Position numbers and translations under genes: made by a program. Below are positions 17,435-29,221 of a stretch of 64,000 bases of DNA, piece after piece. This stretch comes from Rhizobiaceae bacterium (GTDB lineage Bacteria > Pseudomonadota > Alphaproteobacteria > Rhizobiales > Rhizobiaceae): contig JAHBYW010000002.1 of NCBI GenBank assembly GCA_019635755.1, positions 1-64,000 of the forward strand, read 5' to 3'. A model generated the notes under the pieces. That model had not been told where the DNA came from. It made no database searches and worked only from the letters and a program-made list of their open reading frames with translations. How positions within the stretch are numbered: position 1 is the first letter of the stretch; the number at the start of each line of letters is the position of its first letter.

Positions 17435-18031
17435 TCAGGATCCGTTCACGAGCCCGAGGACGAGCTGGTGCACCGCCCCGCCGTTCGCCATCTCCTCCTG
17501 GTCGAAGGCGCGACTCCGCTCCTGCTGGGCGCGCGACGCGGCCTTCAGCGGCTCCTCGATCGCCTTCCTGATCTTCTTGCACTGGCGGTCGTTCGCGACG
17601 GTGAAGCCGACGGTCGTGTCGATGATCTGCTGGACCATGTCCTTGATGATGTCGCCATGGACCCGTTCGTGCCGCCTGATGCCGGCGGCGAAGCTGTCCC
17701 ACCGGCCGCGCAGTTCGGTGGGCAGCGTCCCCGGCGCGTCAGGCACCGTGTAGGTGATGGTCAGGAACGGCCTGGCCGATTCAAGGCGGCACGATCCGTC
17801 CGGCTGCGGCTGGTAGTTGCGAGACCATTTCAGCGAAAAGGTGGTGTGCGCGATGACGCGGCGGTCGCCGCTCGACGGCCCGCTGCTGCCGATCGACTCG
17901 TAGAGCGCGATGCCGGTCGTTCCCGACACGGCATAGGTCTTGACGACCTCCTCGGCCTGCCAGTCGGCAGCCAGTGCCGAGGCGGGGGCCAGGGTCGCGG
18001 CGAGGAGGGCGATGAAACGGTCTGCACGCAT
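17435..18031 (-). CDS. Exported DUF922 family protein (putative Zn protease)
   Basis: Protein of 198 residues with a signal peptide (MRADRFIALLAATLAPASAL) and the DUF922 core, whose HERVHGDI fits an HExxH zinc motif (about residue 134). SRNYQPQPDGSCRL and WDSFAAGIRRHERVH match the family. DUF922 members are predicted secreted zinc-dependent proteases, but activity is not established. An alternative ATG 18 bases upstream is possible. Confidence 0.85.
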   Translation of the reverse strand: MRADRFIALLAATLAPASALAADWQAEEVVKTYAVSGTTGIALYESIGSSGPSSGDRRVIAHTTFSLKWSRNYQPQPDGSCRLESARPFLTITYTVPDAPGTLPTELRGRWDSFAAGIRRHERVHGDIIKDMVQQIIDTTVGFTVANDRQCKKIRKAIEEPLKAASRAQQERSRAFDQEEMANGGAVHQLVLGLVNGS

Positions 18032-18065
18032 CTGCGGCGACCATGCCATGCGAATCGTGGCGTTT

Positions 18066-21038
<2,973 letters not shown>

Positions 21039-21132
21039 CGTCGGAATATGGGTCGAGTCAGGCCAAATGGGAAGTCCGAAGCGGGCCGTCGCCGGCCCGT
21101 CCTGACAGGAGGTTGTCAGCAGCCGGGGCCGG

Positions 21133-22383
21133 TCAGTTGAACCACAGCGCGAAGGTCATGAAGCCGGCGCCGCCGAACTGGCTCTGCAGCGCGTTCCACT
21201 CCTCGCTGGTCAGCAGCGTGCCGTCGGCCAGGTAGGGCACGATCGCCGGTCCGGTGATCGAGAGCACGAGATCGAAGGTCTGGGGCTCCTCGAAGAAGCG
21301 CTTCATGTCGATACCCTGCCGTGCGATGCGGAAATGCGGCAGCAGTTTGCGGCCTTCCAGCAGGTTCTCGGCCATCGAGAGCGCCTGGTGCCAGGCCTGT
21401 ACCTCCGTCTCCGTGACTTCGAGGCCGGCGAGGGGATGCACGCCGGCCTGATGCGGTCCGGGGAGCCATTCGCGGTCGTTGTCGGTCTCGGCGCGGATCG
21501 CCTTCCAGTTCTCGCGGGAAAGGCGGACCATTTCCAGCAGATGCGTGCGGGCACTGCGGCGGAGCTCCGGCTCGGCGACGGGCCAGTTGACCAGATGGAT
21601 GAACGAGATGAAGTCGGCGATGCGCCATTCCGCACCGACGATGTCTCCCGGCGTCAGGCTCTTGGGCACGAGCGCGTCCTGCATCGGCAGGCCGGCCGCC
21701 GGGAAGAGCATGTGGAAGCTGCCGTCGAAGGCCGTCCGGAAATGGTGGGCCAGCCAGAAATCGGCCTGGGCCATGAGGAAATGCGCATAGCCTTCCAGCC
21801 AATAGCCGTCCGCCCGGTCGAAGTTGAACGTCATCGAGCCCGGCTCCGGCGGGAACGAGGCCAGCATCGGGTTGAGAACGGTCATGATCGCCAGCGCGTT
21901 CTCCTCGGCGCCGATCGAACCGTCCTCGTCTAGGTCGATGCCCAGCCGCGTCAGGTCCACGGCGATGCCGATGTCGGCGTCAGCCGGCACCTCCGCGAGG
22001 CGGGTCGCGGCCTCGTCGAGGCCATCGCGGAAGTCCGCCAGGATGGCGCGGAACTGCTCATAGGTCAGCGGCTCGGGGTCGGGATTGGGCGGCACCGGCA
22101 GGCGCATCAGGGGCAGGACGAAGGATTCCGGCGACTGGAAGCCGTGCCGGTGGAGCCCCTGCGCCAGCGTCTCAAGCGCGGTGAAGAAGTGCACGGACCC
22201 TGCCGCGTAGGACGCCAGCGGGTCGCTCCCCCGTGCCGCCTCGAGCTCCACGAGGGCCGCGTCGCGGTCGGCGACGCTCTCCGCCGACAGCGCCGCGGTC
22301 GCAGCGCCAGGCACGTCTGCACGTGCCGCCGAGAGCGGCACGAGGATCGCGGCGGAGAGGGAGACTGCGCGCAGAAACGTCAT
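21133..22383 (-). CDS. Exported protein with an EF-hand loop, unknown function
   Basis: Protein of 416 residues with a signal peptide ([20 protein letters not shown]). A perfect 12-residue EF-hand loop, [12 protein letters not shown] (residues 150-161), with Asp/Asp/Asp/Gly/Ile/Glu in the canonical places, suggests calcium binding. The rest is helical and rich in aromatic residues ([33 protein letters not shown]). I do not recognise the family. It is the third gene of a same-strand run starting with the caspase-TPR gene at 23069-25996. Confidence 0.85.
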   Translation of the reverse strand: MTFLRAVSLSAAILVPLSAARADVPGAATAALSAESVADRDAALVELEAARGSDPLASYAAGSVHFFTALETLAQGLHRHGFQSPESFVLPLMRLPVPPNPDPEPLTYEQFRAILADFRDGLDEAATRLAEVPADADIGIAVDLTRLGIDLDEDGSIGAEENALAIMTVLNPMLASFPPEPGSMTFNFDRADGYWLEGYAHFLMAQADFWLAHHFRTAFDGSFHMLFPAAGLPMQDALVPKSLTPGDIVGAEWRIADFISFIHLVNWPVAEPELRRSARTHLLEMVRLSRENWKAIRAETDNDREWLPGPHQAGVHPLAGLEVTETEVQAWHQALSMAENLLEGRKLLPHFRIARQGIDMKRFFEEPQTFDLVLSITGPAIVPYLADGTLLTSEEWNALQSQFGGAGFMTFALWFN

Positions 22384-22488
22384 GGTCCGTCCTTCCAGGC
22401 GGGGTGTGCGGCGAGCCGCGCCGCGTGAACCAGTTCAAAAGCGCGATTGAAGCGTTTCGAAGGAGGCATTCCGGCTTCCCCGTGGCGG

Positions 22489-23013
22489 TTACAGGCAGCC
22501 GAGCGCGGCCTCGATCACCGGTTTCGCGCCTCGCAGGGAAAACGTCGCCCAGGTTTCGAACGGCGTGCCGTCCGCCGCCGCGTCGGGCGTCACGTCGAAG
22601 GCAAGCGTCAGCTGCGAGCCGCTGACGAGCGCGCGGACAAAGGCGGGGTCGAGGGGCGCGAGGTAATTCTCGGCCTCCGTGCCCTCGGAGAAGATCACGA
22701 CGGCGATGTCCGAACCGGCCGCCGAGAGCGGGAAGATCATGCCGTCGACCACGCCGCGGACCGCCGCCTTCCTGTAAAAATAGTCGGCGACGTGCTCCTT
22801 GCCGTCGTCCGGCAGCACGGCGCCGTCATTGCGCGAATAGACGTCCAGTGCCGGCCCATCCATGCAGTGGAGCATGATGATCTCGATGGTGCTGTTGGTG
22901 TCGTCGGGCTTGGCCGTGACGCCGCCCTCGACGGCGACCCAAGCAGCCTGCGCCAGCGTCGACGAGAGCGCGAGGACAGTCGCTGCGAGGACGGCGATCG
23001 GGAACGTTCTCAT
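22489..23013 (-). CDS. Exported small protein, unknown function
   Basis: Protein of 174 residues beginning MRTFPIAVLAATVLALSSTL, a signal peptide ending LAQA-AW. The mature domain has two Cys (MLHCMDG; C-terminal LGCL) and alternating beta-type segments (IEIIMLH, DIAVVIFSEG, QLTLAFDVTP). It lies 55 bases downstream of the caspase-TPR stop and is probably co-transcribed. Family not recognised. Confidence 0.8.
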   Translation of the reverse strand: MRTFPIAVLAATVLALSSTLAQAAWVAVEGGVTAKPDDTNSTIEIIMLHCMDGPALDVYSRNDGAVLPDDGKEHVADYFYRKAAVRGVVDGMIFPLSAAGSDIAVVIFSEGTEAENYLAPLDPAFVRALVSGSQLTLAFDVTPDAAADGTPFETWATFSLRGAKPVIEAALGCL

Positions 23014-23068
23014 GAACGCCAGAAAGCCACCGCTTGGCCGCGGACGCAAGGGCAGCCTGCGCAACGCG

Positions 23069-25996
23069 CTATTCCTGCGCCGGTTGCTCCTGCTGCAGCG
23101 CCTTGAGCTTGCCCGCGACCTGGGCCTCGAGTTCGCCGATCTGGATGGCGGTCTCGATGTCGGTGAAGAAGCTGTCATACTCGGTGATGCCGGCGCCGTG
23201 GTAGATGTCGACGCAGAGCTTCAGCGCGGCGCGCGCCGCGTCGTAGTCAGCCTGTTCGCCGGTCTTGCGTCCGATCGCCAGGTGCACCAGCGACAGGTTG
23301 TAGTTGGTGTCGGCGAAGCCGATGCCGTTGCTGGCGGGATCGAGCGCGGTCAGCGCAAGATTGTAGTGCTCGACGGATTTCCGGTGCTGCTCGACGCCCT
23401 CCTCGTAGCCGCCGAGCGTGGCAAGCACATTGGCGAGGTTGTTCTGCGAACGCGCCCAGCCGACCGCGTCGCGGTCACGCGTGCGGACTTCGAGGACGGC
23501 CTCGTAGATCGCCACGGCCTCTCGCATTCTCTCCGGATTGTGGGTGAAGTCGCCGATGCGATAGTGCGCATTGGCGAGGTTCGACATCGTGGCCGCCCAG
23601 TCGAGCGGAACGCGCTCGCGCGTGCGTTCGCTGAGTGCCAGCGTGTACGCGACGATCGCCTCCTGCATCTTCCGCGGGTCCGCCGTACGGTCGGCGATGT
23701 TGGCGATGGCCAGGCCCAGATTGTCTTCGACCGCCGCCCATTTCAGAGGATCGCGCTTGCGCGTGATCTCCTGCAGCGCCGACCCCAGCGCCGTGGCGCT
23801 TTCCTCGAACCATTTCGTCGTCTGGCTGTCGCGGACGCCGAGCTGGTGATAGGTCGAGGCGAGGTTGGTCATGCTTTCGGCCCAGTGCAGCGGCGCGACG
23901 TCGCGCGTGCGGACGGCCAGCGCCGATTTCAGCAGCTCGACGGCCTCGAGCAGGCGCTCCTGCCCGGGTTCGCGCGTTCCGATCTCGCCGATCACCAGCC
24001 CGAGATTGTTCTGGGAGTTCGCCCAATCGATCGGCGTCTCTTCCGCCGACCAGACCTCCTGCGCCGCGCGCAGCGCGACCGCGGCGCGCTGCAGCGGCTC
24101 CAGCGACTGCTGCCGCAGTCCCTGGACGAAGAGGATCGAGCCGAGATGGTTCTGCAGCCTCGCCCATTCGTAGGGTGCGGCCTCCTTCGTCTTGACCTGC
24201 ATCGCATCGAGCGCGGCCTTCTCGGCCTCGACCAGCCGGTCGGTGCCCAGCTCGCGCATGCCGAGCGTCATCAGAACCAGCGCAAGGTCGGCGTTCAGCG
24301 TCGCGCGCTTGTCGGGCAGGGGGGCAAGCGCGGGCGAGTCGATCGCGGCGCGCAGCACCGCGCGCGCCTCCTCGAGGCCGGTGGACTCCGTCTGACGCTC
24401 GCCGCGCGTCCATAGCGCGATGGCGAGGCCGCTCTGGGCATCGGCCCAGCCTGCCGGATTGGTGTCGGCGGGCGCCAGCCGGGCGGCCGCCTTGAAGGCC
24501 TCGACGGAGCGGGCCGTGGCGTCGTCGTTGCCATGGAAGAAGCCCAGGTCGGAGAGCGCGCGGGCCTCGGCCAGCTTGTAGCGCAACGCCAGCGCGTCGT
24601 CCCAGCGCTCCACCTGCTCGAACGCACTGGCGTAGTCCGCGGCGGCCCGCTCGTGGTCGTAGGCGAGCGCGTAGGTGGCCGCGCTCGCGGCGAACACCGC
24701 GCCATGCTCGATGCGGCGGGCCTTCAGATCGGCTTCGGCGTCCGCCAGCGTGGACTCCAGTTCCGTCACACGAGCCTTGGCGCGCTGGTGGAAGCCGATC
24801 GCGGTCTCCAGCGCGCCTTCCTCCACCGCCTCGTTGGCAAGCGCTGCCAGCCGCGCGATCTCCGGATCGGCGCTGTCCAGCGTGCGGCGCTCGGCCAGCA
24901 GGGTCTGCAGCCGCGCCGCCTGGTCGTTCAGCAGGCGCGAGAGCTGGTCCGGATCGTCCGGAGCCTCGGCGCCGATGGCGTTCAGCATCGCGAAAAGCGC
25001 GTCCATCGGGACGCCGCGCTCGTTGGCGACGGACACGACCTGCCGGCGCTCCGCGTCGGGCACGGAGGCGAGCGTCAGCAGCAGTTTGCGCCGCTCGCCG
25101 CGGATCGCCGCCTCGTCGCCGTCCGCGTCTTCTGCCGTCTCGCCGAAATAGAGCAGTCGGCGCAGGCTCGTGTTGGTCCACGGGGTCTGGCGTGCGTCCG
25201 TCCTCAGATAGACCTCCTCCGTGACCATCGTCATCACGTCGGCGAAGGCGTAGCCGCCGGCGGACAGGTGTTTGATCAGCGCCGCGGCATAGGGGCTGTT
25301 GCCACCGGGATCGCCGTCCAGCGCCGGTTGTCCCGGGGCCGCTGCGAAGCCCAGCACCGCGCCGAGGCTGTCGGCCGCCGCAGCGTCGCGTGCCTGGAGC
25401 GACGCAGCACCTCGCGTCGCGTCGGGCGTCGCCAGCCCTGTCTGTGCCATCGGCACCGGCGCGGCGCCGGCCGAGACCGTCATCGTCGCGCCTGCCGGGA
25501 ACGGATTGGTGCGGCACGCATCGAGGAGCATGATCGTCACCGGGACGGTCGCCTGCAATTGCGCGACGATCTTGGACAGCGGCACGAGCCGCTCGCCGGC
25601 ATTCTCCAGCGCAGAATTGTCGGCGTCGACGGGCAGGAGAAAATTCTCGCCGCCGCCCTCGATCCCGTGGCCGGAATAGTAGAGCAGCGCGACGTCGGCA
25701 TCCTCGGCGTCCTCGATGAAGCGCTCGAAGCTGCGGGTGAGTTTCTTCAGGTCGGCATTGGTGACGAGATCGACCTCGAAGCCGAGGTCAGACAGGAGTT
25801 CGTCGATCGCGTCCGCGTCGTTCTCGGGATTGGGAAGCGGCGAGAGATGCTCATATTCCGACTGGCCGATCACCAGCGCGACGCCACGCAGCGTCTCCGC
25901 GGCCGATGCCGGGCCGCCGAAGGGCAGGGCGGCGATGCACAGTGCGGCCAGGAAACGGCGCAGCCTGCCGGGCACGATCGGATCGAGAAAGGTCAA
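23069..25996 (-). CDS. Exported caspase-like peptidase C14 with TPR-type repeats (copy 1)
   Basis: Protein of 975 residues. A caspase/metacaspase-like domain (about 36-310) has the dyad His110 in LLYYSGHGIEGGGENF and Cys161 in TIMLLDACRTNPF, plus SPYAAALIKHL and QTPWTNTSLRRLLYFGE. A helical linker leads to repeats of about 60 residues with the spaced motif WA..QNNLG, for example PIDWANSQNNLGLVIGEIG and GWARSQNNLANVLATLG. The TTG start at 25996 was chosen because GGGGTGAG precedes it and it gives MTFLDPIVPGRLRRFLAALC, a signal peptide; ATG/GTG alternatives lack a ribosome-binding site or precede non-coding sequence. It probably acts in the periplasm. Substrate unknown. Confidence 0.88.
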   Translation of the reverse strand: MTFLDPIVPGRLRRFLAALCIAALPFGGPASAAETLRGVALVIGQSEYEHLSPLPNPENDADAIDELLSDLGFEVDLVTNADLKKLTRSFERFIEDAEDADVALLYYSGHGIEGGGENFLLPVDADNSALENAGERLVPLSKIVAQLQATVPVTIMLLDACRTNPFPAGATMTVSAGAAPVPMAQTGLATPDATRGAASLQARDAAAADSLGAVLGFAAAPGQPALDGDPGGNSPYAAALIKHLSAGGYAFADVMTMVTEEVYLRTDARQTPWTNTSLRRLLYFGETAEDADGDEAAIRGERRKLLLTLASVPDAERRQVVSVANERGVPMDALFAMLNAIGAEAPDDPDQLSRLLNDQAARLQTLLAERRTLDSADPEIARLAALANEAVEEGALETAIGFHQRAKARVTELESTLADAEADLKARRIEHGAVFAASAATYALAYDHERAAADYASAFEQVERWDDALALRYKLAEARALSDLGFFHGNDDATARSVEAFKAAARLAPADTNPAGWADAQSGLAIALWTRGERQTESTGLEEARAVLRAAIDSPALAPLPDKRATLNADLALVLMTLGMRELGTDRLVEAEKAALDAMQVKTKEAAPYEWARLQNHLGSILFVQGLRQQSLEPLQRAAVALRAAQEVWSAEETPIDWANSQNNLGLVIGEIGTREPGQERLLEAVELLKSALAVRTRDVAPLHWAESMTNLASTYHQLGVRDSQTTKWFEESATALGSALQEITRKRDPLKWAAVEDNLGLAIANIADRTADPRKMQEAIVAYTLALSERTRERVPLDWAATMSNLANAHYRIGDFTHNPERMREAVAIYEAVLEVRTRDRDAVGWARSQNNLANVLATLGGYEEGVEQHRKSVEHYNLALTALDPASNGIGFADTNYNLSLVHLAIGRKTGEQADYDAARAALKLCVDIYHGAGITEYDSFFTDIETAIQIGELEAQVAGKLKALQQEQPAQE

Positions 25997-26132
25997 GGTC
26001 TCACCCCACGCTTGGCCGCTGCTACCCCGCCGCCATGGCACCACGATGGCACGGCGATGACAAGCTGGCGGCAGGCCGCTGAAATCATTGCGGTTTGTTC
26101 GCAGGCTGGGCGCCGCGGGGACGACCACGATA

Positions 26133-26161
26133 TTGCCTCAATCCGCGTTTCGTGCCATAGG
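26133..26161 (+). promoter_or_regulatory. Candidate promoter of the first cold-shock gene
   Basis: TTGCCT (26133-26138) and CATAGG (26156-26161) with a 17-base spacer. The predicted start near 26168 puts the shared 30-nt element (26171-26200) at the 5' end of the transcript. Confidence 0.45.
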
Positions 26162-26170
26162 ATGGCCGCG

Positions 26171-26200
26171 TTCGGGCATTTGCTGACCCGGAGACTGGAA
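26171..26200 (+). promoter_or_regulatory. Conserved cold-shock leader element (copy 1)
   Basis: A 30-nt element, 27 bases of which recur at 26742-26771. It begins TTCGGGCAT and ends CCCGGAGACTGGAA. CGGG and CCCG can pair, and all three differences lie in the loop between them. It is 187 bases before the csp ATG, similar to the 200 bases in the second copy. It may be an RNA element in a long cold-shock leader. Confidence 0.55.
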
Positions 26201-26357
26201 CGTTTTTGACGACCCTTTCCCCGACACTGTGAATATCTGACGGCCCCGCTTTGGCGAGGGGTTTCATGCACGCCGCATGACCGCCAAGACAACCGGTCCC
26301 GCGACCGCCGCCACGGTCACGACGACCAGAGACTATGACGGGTGAAGGAGTTCTCCC

Positions 26358-26573
26358 ATGGCTCAGACCGGCACCGTAAAGTTTTTCAACACCACCAAGG
26401 GCTTCGGCTTCATCACCCCGGACGGCGGGGCGAAGGACGTTTTTGTCCATATTTCCGCCGTCGAGAAGTCGGGGCTGCGTACGCTGGTCGACGGCCAGAA
26501 GGTGGAATTCGACGTCGAGCCGGATCGCATGGGCAAGGGCCCGAAGGCGGTCAATCTGCGCGCCGCCGGCTGA
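26358..26573 (+). CDS. Cold-shock domain protein
   Basis: Protein of 71 residues forming one five-stranded cold-shock domain. RNP1 KGFGFITP and RNP2 VFVHISAV are both complete. It binds single-stranded nucleic acid and is usually an RNA chaperone. A good ribosome-binding site (GAAGGAGTTCTCCC) precedes the ATG. A strong terminator follows. It is one of three cold-shock genes in the window and shares its upstream leader element with the next. Confidence 0.95.
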   Translation: MAQTGTVKFFNTTKGFGFITPDGGAKDVFVHISAVEKSGLRTLVDGQKVEFDVEPDRMGKGPKAVNLRAAG

Positions 26574-26596
26574 TCCGCGGCGCGACGAGCGCACTG

Positions 26597-26628
26597 AAAA
26601 GGGGCGCGGCCCGGCCGCGCCCCTTTTT
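26597..26628 (+). terminator. Rho-independent terminator after csp copy 1
   Basis: A perfect 10-bp GC stem (GGGGCGCGGC / GCCGCGCCCC) with a 3-base loop is followed by TTTTT, starting 28 bases after the stop codon. A run of A precedes the stem. Confidence 0.9.
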
Positions 26629-26741
26629 GCTGGCCGAAAGGCAAACGAACCAGAATCGCACCCCGCATTTTCTGGAGTCGGTCAATACGCCATCCGAAAG
26701 TTTCTCTTGCTCGGTGGCTCAAAATGAACGACAAAAACCTG

Positions 26742-26771
26742 TTCGGGCATCTGCCGGCCCGGAGACTGGAA
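26742..26771 (+). promoter_or_regulatory. Conserved cold-shock leader element (copy 2)
   Basis: Second copy of the 30-nt element (TTCGGGCAT... CCCGGAGACTGGAA), 200 bases before the second csp start, with three transitions relative to copy 1, all in the putative loop. A TTGCTC at 26707 could be a -35, but the -10 is poor. Confidence 0.55.
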
Positions 26772-26941
26772 TGGCATGCGCCCGGAAAACAGACAAAAGG
26801 CGCCCGGGCGGCTCGCGGAATAAGAGGGTCTGCAGAGCCCCAGACGCCGAGTCGGCTTTTCTTCTCCTCCGCTGAACGACCGAATTGCGCGGACGTCCCG
26901 ACGGCCGTGGCAGGAACCGAAGGGAGAAAGAGGAGTTTCCC

Positions 26942-27154
26942 ATGCCGCAGTCCGGCACCGTCAAGTTCTTCAACCATGCAAAAGGGTTCGGCTTCATCAC
27001 GCCCGACGACGGCCAGAAGGACGTGTTCGTCCACATCTCCGCCGTGCAAGCCTCCGGCCTTCCAGGCCTCGAGGACGGGCAGAAGGTGTCGTTCGACACA
27101 GAGCCCGACAAGCGGGGCAAGGGCCCGAAGGCCGTCAACCTGAGAATAGGCTGA
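26942..27154 (+). CDS. Cold-shock domain protein
   Basis: Protein of 70 residues, close to the preceding csp product: [20 protein letters not shown] and [14 protein letters not shown] carry both RNA-binding motifs. The ATG at 26942 follows AGAGGAGTTTCCC. The two cold-shock genes are tandem duplicates with a 368-base spacer; duplication included the leader element. Confidence 0.95.
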   Translation: MPQSGTVKFFNHAKGFGFITPDDGQKDVFVHISAVQASGLPGLEDGQKVSFDTEPDKRGKGPKAVNLRIG

Positions 27155-27365
27155 TCCGTCGCCGCGCCGGCGACAGGACAACCAGACCCTGTCCCGATCT
27201 CCTGCCGCGGGGCAACTCGCGGCAGAACCGTTTCCTCACGTTCCCAAAATGAACGCCGCTTGGCCGCGATCCCGCCGCTTTGCGTTCAGCCCGCATTCAG
27301 TCGCCGCTTCCTAGCTTCTGCGCCAGTCCGGGCCGCCCCATGGTACCGGTGAAGGAGCTTACCCC

Positions 27366-27962
27366 ATGAACCGTCTTTTCAGATCAGCCGTCCTCTCGGC
27401 AACGCTCGCCGGGACGGCCCTCACACCGCTCGGCCAGGCTCTTGCCGGCCCCCGCCACGATCCCGCCTACCGACAGGACATCGCCCGCCAGAGCGATGCC
27501 GGCGACGTGCTGGTCGCCGGCCTGCTGGGCGCGGCGATCGGTGCCGTCGTCGTCGGTGCGCTCACCGCGGAGGACCATCCGGAAGGTGACAACCCCTATC
27601 GCCATCCGCGTCCGAGCATCGACCGTGAACTGTTCTTCGGCAACCTGTTCGATGAGCCCGCGCCCGATCCGGCCGTCGTCGACTATGACGGCGGCGACAG
27701 CTACGCGGACCACGAATACGATCCCTATGGGGATGGCAGCGGTGACGACTACGCCTATTACGGCGACGACGGCTCCGGCGACGATGTCTACGACGATGGC
27801 GATTACGGGGACGACGGCTACGACCAGGTCACCTATCTCTACGAACCGTGGACCCGGGACTGGTATCGCTACTGCGCGCGGACCTACGACACGTTCGACC
27901 CGCACCGTGGCACCTATGTCGACGAGTCCGGGACCGAGCAGTTCTGCGTCGCGGACCATTGA
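27366..27962 (+). CDS. BA14K-family exported protein with an acidic Asp/Tyr/Gly tract
   Basis: Protein of 198 residues with a signal peptide (MNRLFRSAVLSATLAGTALT), a Gly/Ala-rich membrane-like segment (LLGAAIGAVVVGALTA) and, at the C-terminus, the BA14K motif WYRYCARTYDTFDPHRGTYV plus FCVADH. Brucella BA14K is an immunoreactive lectin-like protein, and the family is limited to Rhizobiales. Between them is a tract of about 55 residues (around 100-155) built almost wholly of Asp, Gly and Tyr (DDYAYYGDDGSGDDVYDDGD), which is unusual for the family and could bind cations. Confidence 0.9.
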   Translation: MNRLFRSAVLSATLAGTALTPLGQALAGPRHDPAYRQDIARQSDAGDVLVAGLLGAAIGAVVVGALTAEDHPEGDNPYRHPRPSIDRELFFGNLFDEPAPDPAVVDYDGGDSYADHEYDPYGDGSGDDYAYYGDDGSGDDVYDDGDYGDDGYDQVTYLYEPWTRDWYRYCARTYDTFDPHRGTYVDESGTEQFCVADH

Positions 27963-28028
27963 GGCGCCTATGCGGGTTTCGGCCGGTGGCGCCGCGCGCG
28001 CGCGGCGCCGGCAGGCCGTCCGGCTCTC

Positions 28029-28670
28029 TCAGCGCAGGAACGGGTTGGTGCGGCGCTCGTCGCCGAAGCGGCTGCCCGGCCCGTGGCCGCAGATGAACCC
28101 GATATCGTCGCCGAGCGGCAGCAGCTTCTCCTTGATCGAGCGGATCAGGGCCTCGTGGTCGCCGCCCGGCAGGTCGGTACGGCCGATCGAGCCGGCGAAG
28201 AGTACGTCGCCGACATGCGCGAACCGCGCGGCGCGATCGAAGTAGACGACGTGACCCGGCGCGTGACCGGGGCAGTGCAGGACCTCGAAGACATGCTCGC
28301 CGAAGGAGACGGTGTCGCCCTCCGACAGGTATCGGTCCGGCGCACAGTTGCGCACGCCTCCGGCGATCCCGAAGCGGACCGCCTGGCTCTCCAGATTGTC
28401 GAGCAGGGGTTTGTCGGCCAGGTGCGGACCGACGATCTCGACACCCAGCGCATCCTTCAGGTCCATGGCGCCTGCGGCGTGGTCGATGTGGCCATGGGTG
28501 ATCCAGATCGCGCCGACCGAAATGCCGTTCTGCCGGACGGCCTCCAGGATGCGATCGATGTCGCCGCCCGGATCGACGACGACGCCGGCCCTGGTCTCGG
28601 CGTCGAACAGGATCGTGCAGTTCTGCTGGAAAGGCGTGACCGGCACGATGCCGGCATTCAGTTGTCCCAT
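28029..28670 (-). CDS. MBL-fold metallo-hydrolase (glyoxalase II-like)
   Basis: Protein of 213 residues of the YcbL-type beta-lactamase fold. The metal site is complete: THGHIDHAAG, HCPGHAPGHVVYF, HVGDVLFAGSIGRTDLPGGD and CGHGPGSRF. It starts MGQLNAGIVPVTPFQQNCTI. Such enzymes hydrolyse thioesters, for example S-lactoylglutathione. An in-frame ATG lies at 28772, but residues upstream of 28670 look non-coding. Confidence 0.9.
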   Translation of the reverse strand: MGQLNAGIVPVTPFQQNCTILFDAETRAGVVVDPGGDIDRILEAVRQNGISVGAIWITHGHIDHAAGAMDLKDALGVEIVGPHLADKPLLDNLESQAVRFGIAGGVRNCAPDRYLSEGDTVSFGEHVFEVLHCPGHAPGHVVYFDRAARFAHVGDVLFAGSIGRTDLPGGDHEALIRSIKEKLLPLGDDIGFICGHGPGSRFGDERRTNPFLR

Positions 28671-28746
28671 GGGGCGCTCTCTGTCTGCTGGTGAGCCTGT
28701 AGCGGCTTCCGGCACCTGCCGTCCACACCGTTCGCCCCAAACGAAA

Positions 28747-28766
28747 CGGGCGGCCGAAGCCGCCCG
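28747..28766 (-). terminator. Hairpin downstream of the small Gly-rich gene
   Basis: An 8-bp GC stem (CGGGCGGC / GCCGCCCG) with a 4-base loop, followed on the minus strand by GTTTCGTTTGG. The U-rich tract is short, so activity is moderate. Confidence 0.5.
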
Positions 28767-28790
28767 CGACACGAACGGTACTGGCTGCCG

Positions 28791-29069
28791 CTACTTCTTC
28801 ATCGAGTTCATCACCATCCCGACGATCGCCGTCAGGATCGCGCCGCCGCCGGCGCCGCCCACGACGTCGCCAACGGTCCCGGAAAGCGCGCCGCCGCCTG
28901 CGCCCGCAAGCATGTCGAGGATCCAGGCACCGCCGACGCCGCCGATGGCGCCGCTGAGGATCTTCGGCAGCTGCGGCATCACCGCCTGCTTCACCGCCGC
29001 GCCGACCGCCTGGCCGCCGATGATGCCGGTGACGATCTGTATCAACAGTTGAACCCAGATGTTTTCCAT
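28791..29069 (-). CDS. Small hydrophobic glycine-rich protein
   Basis: Protein of 92 residues with no cleavable signal peptide but long Gly/Ala/Val/Ile runs (LLIQIVTGIIGGQAVGAAVK, GGVGGAWILDMLAGAGGGAL). It resembles glycine-zipper membrane proteins and some small membrane-active peptides, but I do not recognise it. It ends NSMKK. It lies between MBL hydrolase and ilvE, with a terminator-like hairpin downstream. Confidence 0.75.
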   Translation of the reverse strand: MENIWVQLLIQIVTGIIGGQAVGAAVKQAVMPQLPKILSGAIGGVGGAWILDMLAGAGGGALSGTVGDVVGGAGGGAILTAIVGMVMNSMKK

Positions 29070-29170
29070 GACTTTCCCTCCAGAAGTCCGGCCGACATCG
29101 TGTCGAGTCGGATGGCGAAGTGAGCCGCCGAATTAGACCAAAGTCAAATGCCGGATTGCTGAAATGGAAC

Positions 29171-29190
29171 GGGCGGCCCAATGGCCGCCC
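29171..29190 (-). terminator. Hairpin after ilvE
   Basis: Stem GGGCGGCC / GGCCGCCC with a 4-base loop, 31 bases downstream of the ilvE stop. On the minus strand it is followed by CGTTCCATTTC, a poor U-tract. Confidence 0.45.
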
Positions 29191-29221
29191 GGACGAAAAT
29201 GCCGCCGAGAGGTGCGCGCCG

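Noticed and set aside
26724-27143. Open frame of 139 codons beginning MNDKNLFGHLPARRLEWHAP
   Set aside because: It covers the csp2 leader and then runs out of frame through the csp2 gene, with no coding composition.
26245-27255. CAAAATGAACG at about 26,719 and 27,245 as a regulatory box
   Set aside because: Eleven bases in two places near genes of different type is not enough for a site.
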